Shown: one piece after another, positions 47,307 through 57,301 of the stretch | Layout: each line of letters starts with the position of its first letter | Position numbering within the stretch: position 1 is the first letter of the stretch | Assembly (NCBI RefSeq): GCF_001750165.1 | Contig: NZ_CP015412.1 | Coordinates: forward strand, 930,001-994,000 | Direction of reading: 5' to 3' | Length of the DNA: 64,000 bases | DNA from: Pseudoalteromonas luteoviolacea | GTDB lineage: Bacteria > Pseudomonadota > Gammaproteobacteria > Enterobacterales > Alteromonadaceae | Notes under the pieces: model-generated | Told to the model about the DNA's origin: nothing | Seen by the model: only the letters and a program-made list of their open reading frames with translations | The model's database searches: none | Position numbers and translations under genes: made by a program

Positions 47307-48447
47307 TTACGTAGATTCCCCGTATTTTTGTTGCTTATTGTTGAGTTTATTCGTAAAAATTTGGGTTGTTGTTTGATTTTTATGCTGGTTTTTAGGATTG
47401 TTTTTGTTTTACATGAATAGAGATGTATTGGTTGCTCATTCTAAACATGGCAATTAATTTGACCTTATTCAGGTGTTGAGATGTAAATAACCTTTATTTT
47501 AAGACTATTTATTAGAGTCATTACTTTATATTTTCTTGATTTATATAGTTTTAAATTTAGTAATTAATGAGTGATTACTATTCTCATTTATTGATTGTTG
47601 AGGTGTTAAAGTTTGAATCGATAAGGTTGTACATGATTTTTATTTCAATAAACAAAATAAAATCATTTCTTACTATTAAGTATCAATCTTCAAAACTAGT
47701 ATAGTTAAGAATGATTTGTTATTTTTCTTTTTGCTTTTAATTTGATCTAAATCAATTTTGAGATTTCATTTTTAGCAGTGTGGTCAAGTTAACCAAGTAA
47801 AAAGTCTGTATTTTTCATCGATAAATCGTGAGTACTCATCCAAAGATAGTAGTTCTGTATCAAAAGGAGAAAATTTTAATGTTCTATTTTTGGGTGCAAG
47901 TTTATTTTTGTATATTACATTGCTGGCTATTGAAGGAATACAGCCTCTTTTCTGTCATTGCCTATTAGTTGGATTTAATTAACAGTTACGCTTGATTGAG
48001 AGAACAGCTATCAATTTTCGTGTCTGTGTAACGTTGTCAAAGCAACAGTGGATATTGAATTTTTGTGGATAAAATAGATGTGTGATTTTCTTTGTTACTG
48101 TTTTACTATGATTTTTTCTAATCTTTCCTGAATTTAAAACTGTATTGGCTATGCTTATCACAGCGAATTCAAACTCTGTTTTGGATTTAGCTTTTCTACG
48201 AGGTGTGTTCAGGTTATGTGTTTATGAGAGTAGAATCTTCATTTTATCTTTACACGCCTATCTCTAATTACTTGATATCATAAGCTTGAGGTAATGCATT
48301 TTACTTTCCACATATCCGTTATAAGATACGTGTTAAGATTTTTGTAGAGTATAGTGGCAAGCCATCAATGCTTTGATAGCTTAACCACTTTAGTCTGAGA
48401 AAGTGGGCATTATCGGAAAAACATCTAACTGAGTAGACTTTACACGA
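47307..48447. other. Long AT-rich intergenic region upstream of darA
   Basis: There is no credible gene in 1.1 kb; the one 60-codon frame has random composition. A large imperfect inverted repeat stands out: 47660-47676 and 47701-47717 (17-nt arms, few mismatches, 24-nt spacer). It may be a regulator site, a terminator from an unseen transcript or a relic of an inserted element. Confidence 0.4.
48385..48406 (-). terminator. Hairpin after the solute-binding protein gene
   Basis: A stem of 7 bp (CCACTTT and AAAGTGG) with an 8-nt loop, 42 bp past the stop. The T run is weak. Confidence 0.4.
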
Positions 48448-49686
48448 TTAAATTGCGCATTGACTTTTCCCGATATATTGCCAACTGTTTAGACCTTGTT
48501 GAATATGCTGTGCAGCTTGCTGTGCCGTCGTTCCAGAAAATACCTGTTTGATGGCCTCTGCAACAAGCTGTTGATAGCTTGGCGTTCCTTGATTTAACGA
48601 AGCTGCTGTAAATAAGCTCGCACCATAACTCTGCTCGTTTAAGAGTTTTGCTTGTGCTCTAAGGTTGCCGCTGTTGATTTGCATTTTGCCGCCGTAAGCG
48701 GGAATTTCATTTAGAGTATTAGCAAATAAGTTGGCAAATGTTTTTGTTGTCGTAAAGTTGAGCACTTTTTGGGCGTGTTCAGCATACTGACTTTTGGCGT
48801 TTACCTGATAGGTACCATCGGCAAACCCGTAGAATTTGCCACTTTCTCCAGGCACAGGCCAAAAGTCAACTTGATAGCTTTTGTCTATTTGATAAAACAC
48901 GGAGTTAGGTCCCGCTCGCCAACCACCATCTAAAGCCAACGCTGAGTTTCCTAGAGCTTTACTGGTACCCATACCATGGTAATCCTGCTTCAATACATCA
49001 TGATTGATGTAACCTTTGTTATGCCAATCTTTTAATGTACCTAATATATTTACGTATTCAGTATCCGTAAAACAGGCTTGTCCAGTTATCAGTGCTTGTG
49101 CTCGCGACGCTTTGAGTAATCCAGCAGTCATTACTTCTGCGACTACTTGCGATAGATACCACTGATCGCTGGCCATTTGCAGAGCAGTAATATTGTTGCT
49201 TTTCAGTTGGTTGAACACACGCTCGAGAGCAGAAATAGAGTGAGGCTGTGAATCTAACCCATGCTTAGCTAGCAATTTTTTGTTGACCAGAATACCCTCG
49301 AGCTGCATCGCAAACGGTACACCATATATGTTGTTATCTGCGCCTGTTGCTGCTGGGAGTGCATTTGGGTTAATGGATTTTAACGCTGTGAGTTGCGGTG
49401 ATATCAAATTATGTTTGATTAGCGGTGCAAGCGCTGCGGGTCCTGGCATCCATTGAAACAAATCAACATGTTGATTTTGTATCGCCAATTGGATATGCGA
49501 CTGATATGTATCAAAATCGATGACTTTAACGTTGACATGCACATCGTCAATTAGGTTTTGTTTGTTAACCTTGTCCCATAACAACTGTTCTTGTTGGCGC
49601 CACGTATAGAGATCTAGCTGCTGTTTTGAACAAGCTAGGGTTGGCCAGAGCAACAAAGCAATGAGTAAGTAGAAATATTTTGTCAT
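48448..49686 (-). CDS. Extracellular solute-binding protein (family 1-like, sugar type)
   Basis: A 412-aa secreted protein with signal sequence M-T-K-Y-F-Y...T-L-A-C; the cysteine could be a lipid anchor, though the lipobox is atypical. The body matches the ABC sugar-binding protein plan (D-L-F-Q-W-M-P-G, G-V-P-F-A-M-Q-L-E-G, A-L-D-G-G-W-R). No permease or ATPase lies beside it. Instead it starts 9 bp after a chemoreceptor gene, so it may serve as the ligand-bound partner for chemotaxis. Confidence 0.8.
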   Translation of the reverse strand: MTKYFYLLIALLLWPTLACSKQQLDLYTWRQQEQLLWDKVNKQNLIDDVHVNVKVIDFDTYQSHIQLAIQNQHVDLFQWMPGPAALAPLIKHNLISPQLTALKSINPNALPAATGADNNIYGVPFAMQLEGILVNKKLLAKHGLDSQPHSISALERVFNQLKSNNITALQMASDQWYLSQVVAEVMTAGLLKASRAQALITGQACFTDTEYVNILGTLKDWHNKGYINHDVLKQDYHGMGTSKALGNSALALDGGWRAGPNSVFYQIDKSYQVDFWPVPGESGKFYGFADGTYQVNAKSQYAEHAQKVLNFTTTKTFANLFANTLNEIPAYGGKMQINSGNLRAQAKLLNEQSYGASLFTAASLNQGTPSYQQLVAEAIKQVFSGTTAQQAAQHIQQGLNSWQYIGKSQCAI

Positions 49687-49695
49687 GTTAACCTC

Positions 49696-51708
49696 TTATT
49701 GCACCTTAAATTGCTCGTTCATTGTTACTAAGGCATCTGATGCTTTATCGAGCTCATTAGCCGCTGCATGGTTATGCTGTATTTGGTCAAGTGTTTGCAG
49801 CGAAAGTTCATCGATATTTTCAATGCTGGTACTGATCTCTTGAGCTGCTATATGTTGCTGTTTAGCTGCTTCTGCGATGACTTCATTAAGTTGGTGTGCA
49901 TCGCTGACACCCTGTGCAAATTCCTTGATTTGCTCATCGATTTCTTTTGCCATTTCAGTACAAGACTCAGTGTTGTTAACTGAGCTTCGAAGCGCTTGCA
50001 CTGCCAAATCAGAAGATTTTAGTAGTTGATTTATCTTGGTTTGAATTTGTTCCGTTGATGCCTGTGTACGCATGGCGAGAGTACGCACTTCATCAGCTAC
50101 AACGGCAAATCCTCGTCCGTGCTCTGCGGCTCTAGCAGCTTCAATTGCAGCATTCAGTGCAAGTAAGTTAGTCTGATCGGCAATAGTATCAATAACGTTA
50201 ACGACCTCTTCAATCTGTCGACATTCTTTATCAAGAGAGGCCACCACATCTGCGGCTGAAGTCATATCACAACGAAGCTGTTCACTGAGCGTTTGGTTTT
50301 GCTGAACTAAGCCTTGCGATTGTGTTGCCAGTGCATCTGCTTGGGCCATGAGCTGAGTTGCCTGCACCGCTGTATCTGAAATTTCACTCGATGTTGCGGT
50401 CATTTCAAGTACGGCACTGGCCACTTGCGTGGTTTGGTCTTTTTGCTGATTGGCTATTGTGGTTGTGTGCTGCGCACTAATTGACAAGGTATCTACAGAG
50501 TGATTGATTTGCTCTGATTGTGTTTTGATATCGGTGATAATAGTCACAAAAGCAATTCTTAAGCTTTGCAGAGCTTGACGCAACTGCGCAAATTCATCTT
50601 TGCCCGATACATCTATATGATCTTGCAGATTACCGGTTGCAAGTTTTTCTATATCTGCAACGGTTTGCTTTAGTGGGCGACTGATACTGCGTGTAATATA
50701 CAGCGCTGTCAAAATACCGAAAATCAGAGTGGCAAGGGTTGCCAATGAAATCCAAGTAAAGCTTGATTCAACTGATGCGGTTGTTTGTAATTCTACTGCA
50801 GCGCTAAAATCCTGACTCAATTTGCTGATTTTGGCCATATCAGATTTGAGCTGTTGTAACCCTGACTCCACCTGAGCCAGATTACTAATAAGTACGTTTT
50901 TACTTGATAAGTAGCTGCTCTGAAGGGATTTTATACCATCTTGTTTGCCTATAACCCAGGCTAGCTCAGTTGCTACGGAACCCAGAGGTTTTATAATATT
51001 GCGCTCTAAAGCGGCACTGGGTGTGAGCGCTTGCAATTGATACCCACTTTTTACGTAGTCACTTAACCATAATTTATACTCTTGTGAGAGGGCTTGTAGC
51101 TCTTGTAAGTTGTTGATCAATAGAAACTGTTTAGCGATAGATATACCATATCTCAGCTGGCTTAAAGAAGAAGTAACCGCTTGGTTTGCTCTATATCGTG
51201 TGTAGCGCTCTGTAATATCAGCGAGTTGTTTATCGAGATTGCTGATCTGTGATTGGTATTGCTTTAAAGTGGCTTTGTTTTTTAGCGCCGCACTGGCGAC
51301 ACTCATTGATTTTTTTTGTGCGCTGAATACCTGTGTTTTGCTTGCTTCAAATTGCTCAACAACCTGAATCTTATCACTGTTGTTTGGCAAATTAGCGAAC
51401 AGCGCTATCATAGCATCGAGCTGTTGTTGTATTTTTTTCTGATACGCATTGATGGAACCTTCCAATCTTAATTGCTCAGAAATGTCTTCAGCATAGTAAT
51501 GCTGGTATACAGATAGGTTAAGCTGATCGAGCTTACTTTCGACAGAGTTTACTTTTATATCAATTGGTTGAGCGACTTGAGTAACTTTTTTTAAGTTGCT
51601 ATTGATCTCTGACATTCTAAAGAGAGAGAAGACGCTTATGGCAACCATTGCCAGGAGAACTACCGTGTATCCGACTGATATTCTTGATATTACGGATGCT
51701 TTGAACAT
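49696..51708 (-). CDS. Methyl-accepting chemotaxis protein
   Basis: A 670-aa protein with membrane helix 1 at ~9-29, a long helical periplasmic sensor to ~315, helix 2 at ~316-340, a HAMP domain (R-S-I-S-R-P-L-K-Q-T), then a coiled-coil signalling domain with the conserved tip I-A-D-Q-T-N-L-L-A-L-N-A-A-I-E-A-A-R. It has no C-terminal CheR/CheB tether pentapeptide. It is first in a two-gene unit with a solute-binding protein, which suggests that the sensor reads that protein. Confidence 0.92.
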   Translation of the reverse strand: MFKASVISRISVGYTVVLLAMVAISVFSLFRMSEINSNLKKVTQVAQPIDIKVNSVESKLDQLNLSVYQHYYAEDISEQLRLEGSINAYQKKIQQQLDAMIALFANLPNNSDKIQVVEQFEASKTQVFSAQKKSMSVASAALKNKATLKQYQSQISNLDKQLADITERYTRYRANQAVTSSLSQLRYGISIAKQFLLINNLQELQALSQEYKLWLSDYVKSGYQLQALTPSAALERNIIKPLGSVATELAWVIGKQDGIKSLQSSYLSSKNVLISNLAQVESGLQQLKSDMAKISKLSQDFSAAVELQTTASVESSFTWISLATLATLIFGILTALYITRSISRPLKQTVADIEKLATGNLQDHIDVSGKDEFAQLRQALQSLRIAFVTIITDIKTQSEQINHSVDTLSISAQHTTTIANQQKDQTTQVASAVLEMTATSSEISDTAVQATQLMAQADALATQSQGLVQQNQTLSEQLRCDMTSAADVVASLDKECRQIEEVVNVIDTIADQTNLLALNAAIEAARAAEHGRGFAVVADEVRTLAMRTQASTEQIQTKINQLLKSSDLAVQALRSSVNNTESCTEMAKEIDEQIKEFAQGVSDAHQLNEVIAEAAKQQHIAAQEISTSIENIDELSLQTLDQIQHNHAAANELDKASDALVTMNEQFKVQ

Positions 51709-51992
51709 GGTATGGGTAACTTATTGGTGAAACAGGTTTAAATTTTGCGCAATGGTAGCATTGTCCTTTTCAAAATGACCTAGTATTTATTCAGTATATT
51801 TAAACAATTAATTGTAATGGGAAGTATTAAACTTGTTGAGTAAGTGTTTAGTCTGTATGTGGTGAGTAAAAATGTAACTTTATTAGTAAGCTACTGATAA
51901 TAGAAAATCATGAAAATGGATGTTAGTGGGTGTATTGTTGCATTTTCGTTGCTTTGAAATGGGGCTACACAGCAGCCCCATTAAGGTATGAT

Positions 51993-53732
51993 CTATCGCT
52001 GATATACTATCTCACCATCTAATAGGGTCATAGTGACTTGCGTATTGGCTATTTCTTTGACTGTGCTTTCAAATAGGTTTTTATCTAGTACAACTAAATC
52101 AGCGAGTTTGCCCACTTCTATACTGCCAACAAGGTGATCCTGTCGCATGGCATAGGCGCTGTTTAATGTATAAGCTTCAAGTGCTTGAGCTAGGGTGATT
52201 GCCTGTGGTGCTCTTGATATCGCGTTACTGATCCCAATGAATGGATTAAATGGGCTCACATTCCAATCACTAGAAAGTGTTAGTGTGGCATTACTGTCGA
52301 CTAAGTTTTTAATAGGTACAAGGTCTTGTGAACGTTCAGCACCAAGTAACGGAATGTTTTCAGGCCAGTGGTTTGGATCAGTAAAATCTCCAGCAACTTG
52401 CGCATCTGCAATGACTCCTAATTTAGCGAAGCGCCCGTAGTCAGCTGGGTCAACGACCTCAAGGTGAGTTAACCTGTGACGCGCTTTACCAGAAGATGCA
52501 TTTTCAATGGCATTCAACGCTTCATGGATCCCTCTATCACCAATGGCATGAATATTAAAATCGAAACCCGTTGGCTCCAGCGCTTTTATGTACTTTTCAA
52601 GGCGTGCTTGGGTGAAGTAATTCAGGCCGTTATTACCGTCTAGCTCCAACCAATTTTGGTGATATGGTTCGTGCATGGCAGCTGTGGTGTTAACCAGTAT
52701 ACCGTCGACATAAAATTTCACTTGGTTAACTTTTAGCAAACTATTCGGATCTGCTTGGTAGAGTGATTTTAGTTTACTCAGTTGTGTTGCATCATTCATT
52801 TGCGGGTATGCCCAAAGGCCTAGGTGAGCTCTGAGCGTTAACTTATCTTCTTTCGCGATCTTTAACCAAGTGTCTAAGTGGCCGCGTTGCCAATAGGTTC
52901 TTGCATCACTGATAGACGTGATCCCAGCTTTATTCAGTGCTGGCATCGTATAGTCAATCAGCCCCAAGTAATCGTTTTGTTGCGTGTTGGTCAGCGAACG
53001 CATTGCCAGCTCCATCACCTGATTACCTGCATTATCATATAGGATCCCATCGACGTTCCCTTGCTCATCTCTCCCTATAACGCCGCCAATTGGGTCTAGA
53101 CTATTTGCGTTGATCCTTGCTAATTCCAGTGCTTTACTGTTAACCCACATAGAGTGCGAAGTTTGCTCCATAATGATAACGGGGCGGTTTGGTACAGCCT
53201 CGTCTAGGACTTCAATTGGGCTGTCTTGCATTTCTAATAGTGTGCCAATTGAATGGCCATAGCCTATTAGCCATTCAGCATCAGGGTTTTGGAATGCCGC
53301 ATCAGCAATGAGGTCAATATAAGTTTCTGTAGACTCTTCTTCAGGAATCGTAAATTGCGTTGCGTCTGAACCTGACTCCAATGGGTGCATATGCACATCA
53401 TGAAATCCAGGCATCATCATCTTGCCTTTTAGGTCAATAACTTGCGTATTTTCACCAATATGTTGTTGGGCTTGTTCTGTAGAGCCAACAAAAATAATCT
53501 TATTGTCTTTGATCGCAATAGCCTGTGCCCAAGGTTTGGCTTCATTGACTGTGTAAATATCGCCATTGACAAACACCATGGTCGATTGAACTTGCGCAGT
53601 TTGATTGGGTGTAGTAGTTGGTGTATTGCTATTTACGGAATTATTAGCCGTAGAGCTAGAATCTGAGTTACAGCCTGATATACAAAGGCCAGCTACAATT
53701 ATAGGAAGTAAAGACATATTTGTGACTCTCAT
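51993..53732 (-). CDS. Lipoprotein amidohydrolase (YtcJ-like, Amidohydro_3)
   Basis: A 579-aa protein. Signal with lipobox I-S-G-C near residue 21, then a Ser/Thr/Asn-rich linker to ~50, so it is anchored to a membrane on the periplasmic side. The TIM-barrel metal motifs are H-D-V-H-M-H-P (~111), H-L-E... (T-H-L-E-V-V), H-A-I-G-D-R-G and S-D-W-N. Family members hydrolyse varied cyclic amides or N-acyl compounds; the substrate is unknown. AGGAG lies 8 nt before the ATG. It is divergent from the two-component genes across 71 bp, so shared control is possible. Confidence 0.85.
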   Translation of the reverse strand: MRVTNMSLLPIIVAGLCISGCNSDSSSTANNSVNSNTPTTTPNQTAQVQSTMVFVNGDIYTVNEAKPWAQAIAIKDNKIIFVGSTEQAQQHIGENTQVIDLKGKMMMPGFHDVHMHPLESGSDATQFTIPEEESTETYIDLIADAAFQNPDAEWLIGYGHSIGTLLEMQDSPIEVLDEAVPNRPVIIMEQTSHSMWVNSKALELARINANSLDPIGGVIGRDEQGNVDGILYDNAGNQVMELAMRSLTNTQQNDYLGLIDYTMPALNKAGITSISDARTYWQRGHLDTWLKIAKEDKLTLRAHLGLWAYPQMNDATQLSKLKSLYQADPNSLLKVNQVKFYVDGILVNTTAAMHEPYHQNWLELDGNNGLNYFTQARLEKYIKALEPTGFDFNIHAIGDRGIHEALNAIENASSGKARHRLTHLEVVDPADYGRFAKLGVIADAQVAGDFTDPNHWPENIPLLGAERSQDLVPIKNLVDSNATLTLSSDWNVSPFNPFIGISNAISRAPQAITLAQALEAYTLNSAYAMRQDHLVGSIEVGKLADLVVLDKNLFESTVKEIANTQVTMTLLDGEIVYQR

Positions 53733-53803
53733 GGTTGACTCCTGTTAGTTGGCGTTACAATATCAGTGGCATGGTAACCATAAGGTAACAGTATAGAGGT
53801 TTT

Positions 53804-54487
53804 ATGCTTGTATTACTGGTTGAAGACGATACTTCTTTAGCAGCTCAATTAATTGACTTTTTGCAATGTGAAGGTATTGAAGTGGATTATGCCATGTCTG
53901 TTGCGAGTGCAAAAGAAATTGCAGTGCAAACAAATTTGTATAGTCAGTATGATGCGGTGATTCTTGATATGGATCTGCCCGACGGCAGTGGTTTAAATTT
54001 ATTGTCAGAAGATATTTTGGGGCAAGGTGTTCCTGTATTATTTTGTACGGCAGCCACATCTCTTGAAGACAAACTCGCGGCTTTCTCTGCGGGGGCATTG
54101 GATTACATTACTAAGCCTTTTGCTCTGCCAGAGCTGGCGGTCAGGCTTAAAATATTGGCACAAAAACAACCAACACAAACCGAGGCCATGTTCGATATTG
54201 ATGACTTACATATTGACTTTTCTATGAAAATAGCAAAGCGAGGTGAACGCGTTTTGGTGTTATCACCCCAGCAGTGGCAACTGCTCTCATTACTCGCAGA
54301 GCATAGTCCAAAGCCAGTTAAGAAAGATCAGATCTTGATACATATATGGCCAGATCAGGATGTGAACAATAATATGTATAAATCTTTATTAACGCGTTTA
54401 AGGCGCAATGTCTCAAAGCATGATGAGCCGGAATTGATACATACAATAAAAAGCCAAGGGGTGGTATTGAGGTGTACAGATGGTTAA
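53804..54487 (+). CDS. OmpR/PhoB-family response regulator
   Basis: A 227-aa protein with a receiver domain holding acidic D8-D9, phospho-acceptor D55 and K104 (T-K-P-F), then a winged-helix DNA-binding domain (~128-225). Its last 8 bp overlap the kinase gene. It may control the divergent amidohydrolase or the binding protein downstream; no operator repeats were identified. Confidence 0.93.
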   Translation: MLVLLVEDDTSLAAQLIDFLQCEGIEVDYAMSVASAKEIAVQTNLYSQYDAVILDMDLPDGSGLNLLSEDILGQGVPVLFCTAATSLEDKLAAFSAGALDYITKPFALPELAVRLKILAQKQPTQTEAMFDIDDLHIDFSMKIAKRGERVLVLSPQQWQLLSLLAEHSPKPVKKDQILIHIWPDQDVNNNMYKSLLTRLRRNVSKHDEPELIHTIKSQGVVLRCTDG

Positions 54488-55652
54488 CCCTCAAAATCTT
54501 GGGCGTTACTTTACGCTAAGATTTGGCATTTTTTTTGTTGTATTTATGGCTATTTGGATGCAAGTTGCGACCTGGGTTTATCACTATGCTTGGGATGATA
54601 CCACTGAGCATTACCTCTATCAGGACTTAGTGCTAGCACACAGTGATCAGCTTCAATTGCCGTTCAAATCAGCAGAAAAGTACATTGGTGCATTGCATAC
54701 AATGCCAATTGAATATCAAAAAATACTGGGGTCTCACGATATAGAATATGAGCATACATTGCTTATATCTTTCGATAAGGGAGATTTGTATGTGCTTAAA
54801 AGTGAAGATAAATTAGGCCAAGATTTGTTTGCCGTTCATTTTTTTTCGCAGCAAACATCCCCTAGTTTATTACCCGTTTTTTTGATTTTAAGTGGCTTTA
54901 TGCTTGTGCCTATTGGGCTATTAATTTGGCGGATTTGGCGGGCTATTAAGCAGGACATTGATGTATTAAAGCAAAGCTTGGATGAACACGAAGAGGACAC
55001 ACCTCCAGCAAGGTTCGTTGAATTTTCTGAGCTTCAGTTTTTGGTATCAACAGCACGCTTTGCACAGCAGCATGCGCAACAGCAAGAAAGGTTGTTTTCG
55101 GCATTTTTGAGTCATGAAGTACGAACCCCGTTAACTAAGATAAATCACAGTATCAATCGGCTTCAACAAATAGATGATATTCCTTTGGCTGCATTAGATA
55201 TGATTGAAGAGTTAGAGTCAGGGCAGACAGAGCTAACTGAGATAGCTGATGCTGTTTTATTACTGAGTCAGCCTAGTAAAGCGAAACTGGAGTGTCATGC
55301 TTTGTTACCCACCTTAGTTAAGTGGCAGAAAAAGTGGGCTGATCTTGGTTTACTCATTCATATTGACAAGGAGCCTGTGCTCGGTGAGCAAGCAATTCAG
55401 CCTAAGTTACTGCAGCTACTTTTGACGCAGGTCGCAAAAAATGCGCTACAGCATGGCGAAGGTGGACTGCATGTTGAGCTGGATGCAAAGGGCATCGTGT
55501 TCGAAAATAGGGTGAGTGTCAGGGCAGTGCGACCTGGGTATGGCCTTGGTAGCAAAATAGTCTCGCAAGTTTGTGACTGCTTTGGATGGCAATATAATGT
55601 GAATGTAACTGTAACTGATAAATATAGGGTTCGTATTGTCTGGTGTTATTAA
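54480..55652 (+). CDS. Sensor histidine kinase
   Basis: A 390-aa protein with two membrane helices (~13-33 and ~130-155) flanking a ~95-residue periplasmic sensor. The H-box is S-H212-E-V-R-T-P, the N-box A-K-N-A-L-Q-H-G, and the glycine box G-Y-G-L-G-S-K-I. The ATPase part is compact (K-I-V to the end is only ~30 residues), and the G1 box is poor. It partners the preceding regulator by gene overlap. Confidence 0.88.
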   Translation: MVNPQNLGRYFTLRFGIFFVVFMAIWMQVATWVYHYAWDDTTEHYLYQDLVLAHSDQLQLPFKSAEKYIGALHTMPIEYQKILGSHDIEYEHTLLISFDKGDLYVLKSEDKLGQDLFAVHFFSQQTSPSLLPVFLILSGFMLVPIGLLIWRIWRAIKQDIDVLKQSLDEHEEDTPPARFVEFSELQFLVSTARFAQQHAQQQERLFSAFLSHEVRTPLTKINHSINRLQQIDDIPLAALDMIEELESGQTELTEIADAVLLLSQPSKAKLECHALLPTLVKWQKKWADLGLLIHIDKEPVLGEQAIQPKLLQLLLTQVAKNALQHGEGGLHVELDAKGIVFENRVSVRAVRPGYGLGSKIVSQVCDCFGWQYNVNVTVTDKYRVRIVWCY

Positions 55653-55826
55653 GTACTTGATTGATACTGCTCGAATTTAAAGGAATTGAAATACTGATAG
55701 TTCAATTAATGGATGTCGCCATTGCCGCAGTTATTTGAGCCAATATGACAATTTTGTATTATTATTTCCCTAATGCGACTATCAGGTTGATAAACTCGAC
55801 TTTGGAAATAAAACAATGTCTATGTA

Positions 55827-56552
55827 TTGCAACTAATTCTAGGCATTTCTCTTTTTGTATCTTCTATCCATGTTTATGGTGAAGAGGAAAGGTTCAAGCT
55901 CGTGCAACCTATTACTCAACCCACTATTTATTCTACAGTCGCTAAAGAAGTGTTACTCAGTGCGTATGCTCAAATTGATACAAGTGTCGCTTTTGAGCTG
56001 TACCCTGCGAAAAGAGCCTTGCGCATCGCTGATAAAGGCCTGGCAGATGGATTGCTTGCCCGTACGCCCGGGTTAGAGCAGGACTATCCAAACTTGAGAA
56101 TGCTGAGTGTGCCAGTTGCATTTGAAAAAGTGTATCTATTCACTCACCTGCCGTATTTGGATCCCATCGATTGGCGTGAATTAACTAAGTATCGTGTCGC
56201 TGTTGTTAGAGGATTTGAGCTTGCGGCACAAAGCTTTCCACGAGGAACTTTAGTGGAAGTATCGAGTATTGACCAGGCTTTTAAAATGTTGTCGCAGCAT
56301 AAAGTTGACTTTGTTATTGATTTAGAAAGTGGGTATTGCAGCTTAAAAAAGCTGGGGTTAAGTGAGGTCAAAAAATTAGAGCCCGCGATGACAGAGTTGG
56401 TTGTATATCATTATCTTCATAAAAACCATAAGAATTTAATGGCTCGCTTAGAGCCGACATTAAGGCAAATGGAAGCACAGGGCGAGATAAAAGCACTATA
56501 CAAAAAAGTGCACAGTACTTTTAATTGCGAAACCTTGCCTTATATCCCATGA
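55827..56552 (+). CDS. Periplasmic binding-protein-like (SBP_bac_3 type) protein, start uncertain
   Basis: A 241-aa frame opening at TTG 55827, with a signal peptide (L-G-I-S-L-F...H-V-Y-G). The fold cues are Y-P-A-K-R-A-L-R, G-L-A-D-G-L-L-A-R-T, V-A-V-V-R-G and D-F-V-I-D-L-E, as in the PBP-II proteins of gammaproteobacteria often placed beside sensor kinases. The nearest ATG (55816) is out of frame and stops after six codons, so either TTG is used or a 1-base shift broke the true start. It follows the kinase by 174 bp. Confidence 0.7.
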   Translation: MQLILGISLFVSSIHVYGEEERFKLVQPITQPTIYSTVAKEVLLSAYAQIDTSVAFELYPAKRALRIADKGLADGLLARTPGLEQDYPNLRMLSVPVAFEKVYLFTHLPYLDPIDWRELTKYRVAVVRGFELAAQSFPRGTLVEVSSIDQAFKMLSQHKVDFVIDLESGYCSLKKLGLSEVKKLEPAMTELVVYHYLHKNHKNLMARLEPTLRQMEAQGEIKALYKKVHSTFNCETLPYIP

Positions 56553-56714
56553 CTTCTCATGGTTGTGCTCTTGTCTGCACTCTGTAAACGACTTTGAATA
56601 CGCGTGTGGTCGTAAATTATGATGTATTTCACCGAGTATTTTAATGTGTACAACCTGATATCGGACGGTCGTTTATCTGGACACAAAATCGTGTTTTGAC
56701 TAACTTTTTTCTAC

Positions 56715-57176
56715 TCAATGTTCTATTTTAATCAGCGTGTTAACTGAGTTTGCAATAAAGCAAGATTGATGAGCTTGATGGTGTAATTCTGCTATGGCTT
56801 TATCATTAATAAGCTCTGGTTGATACCAGGTTACTTGAGGTTTAAGTGTTACTTCAACCATTGCCATGTTTCCCTGAGCATTTCGGGCCATGATACCCGA
56901 GGCATTATCGATATAAGACTCAACAACTAACTTTGCTTTTGCTGCAAAATGAAGGAAAAACAGCATATGACAGCTAGATATTGATGCAACATAAGCCTCT
57001 TCCGGGTCAACATGGTGTTCTACAGAATAGGGTAGGGGAACAACTGAAGGAGATGACGAGGCTTCGACGATAGCACCGCCATCAAAAGACCAGATATGTG
57101 CTCGGCTATATTTAGCATCGATAAATGCTTCATTGGCTTGTCTCTGCCAAGAAATGGCAGCTTGATAAATAGACAT
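56715..57176 (-). CDS. OsmC/Ohr-family peroxide-reducing protein
   Basis: A 153-aa protein with two conserved cysteines, C69 (S-S-C-H-M-L-F-F) and C139 (Q-S-C-F-I-A), in the spacing of OsmC/Ohr thiol peroxidases; E59-E60 and R-A-H context support the fold. It likely reduces organic hydroperoxides with a dithiol donor. It is divergent from a LysR regulator across ~125 bp, its probable regulator. Confidence 0.87.
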   Translation of the reverse strand: MSIYQAAISWQRQANEAFIDAKYSRAHIWSFDGGAIVEASSSPSVVPLPYSVEHHVDPEEAYVASISSCHMLFFLHFAAKAKLVVESYIDNASGIMARNAQGNMAMVEVTLKPQVTWYQPELINDKAIAELHHQAHQSCFIANSVNTLIKIEH

Positions 57177-57301
57177 AGACTTTCCTTTTTTGAGTTGATG
57201 TGTTGACTAAAGCGCTGTCGTAAATTTATAGATATTATGAAATTGACAGCGCGATAGTAGAAGCGATAATAACTCAAAGTGACTTGAGGAGATTTCACAT
57301 C

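Noticed and set aside
47979..48161. Second small precursor peptide near darA
   Set aside because: No core-like aromatic motif, no ribosome site and random composition.
48000..48400. tRNA or small structured RNA in the AT-rich gap
   Set aside because: No cloverleaf or recognisable RNA motif could be drawn by eye; only short hairpins.
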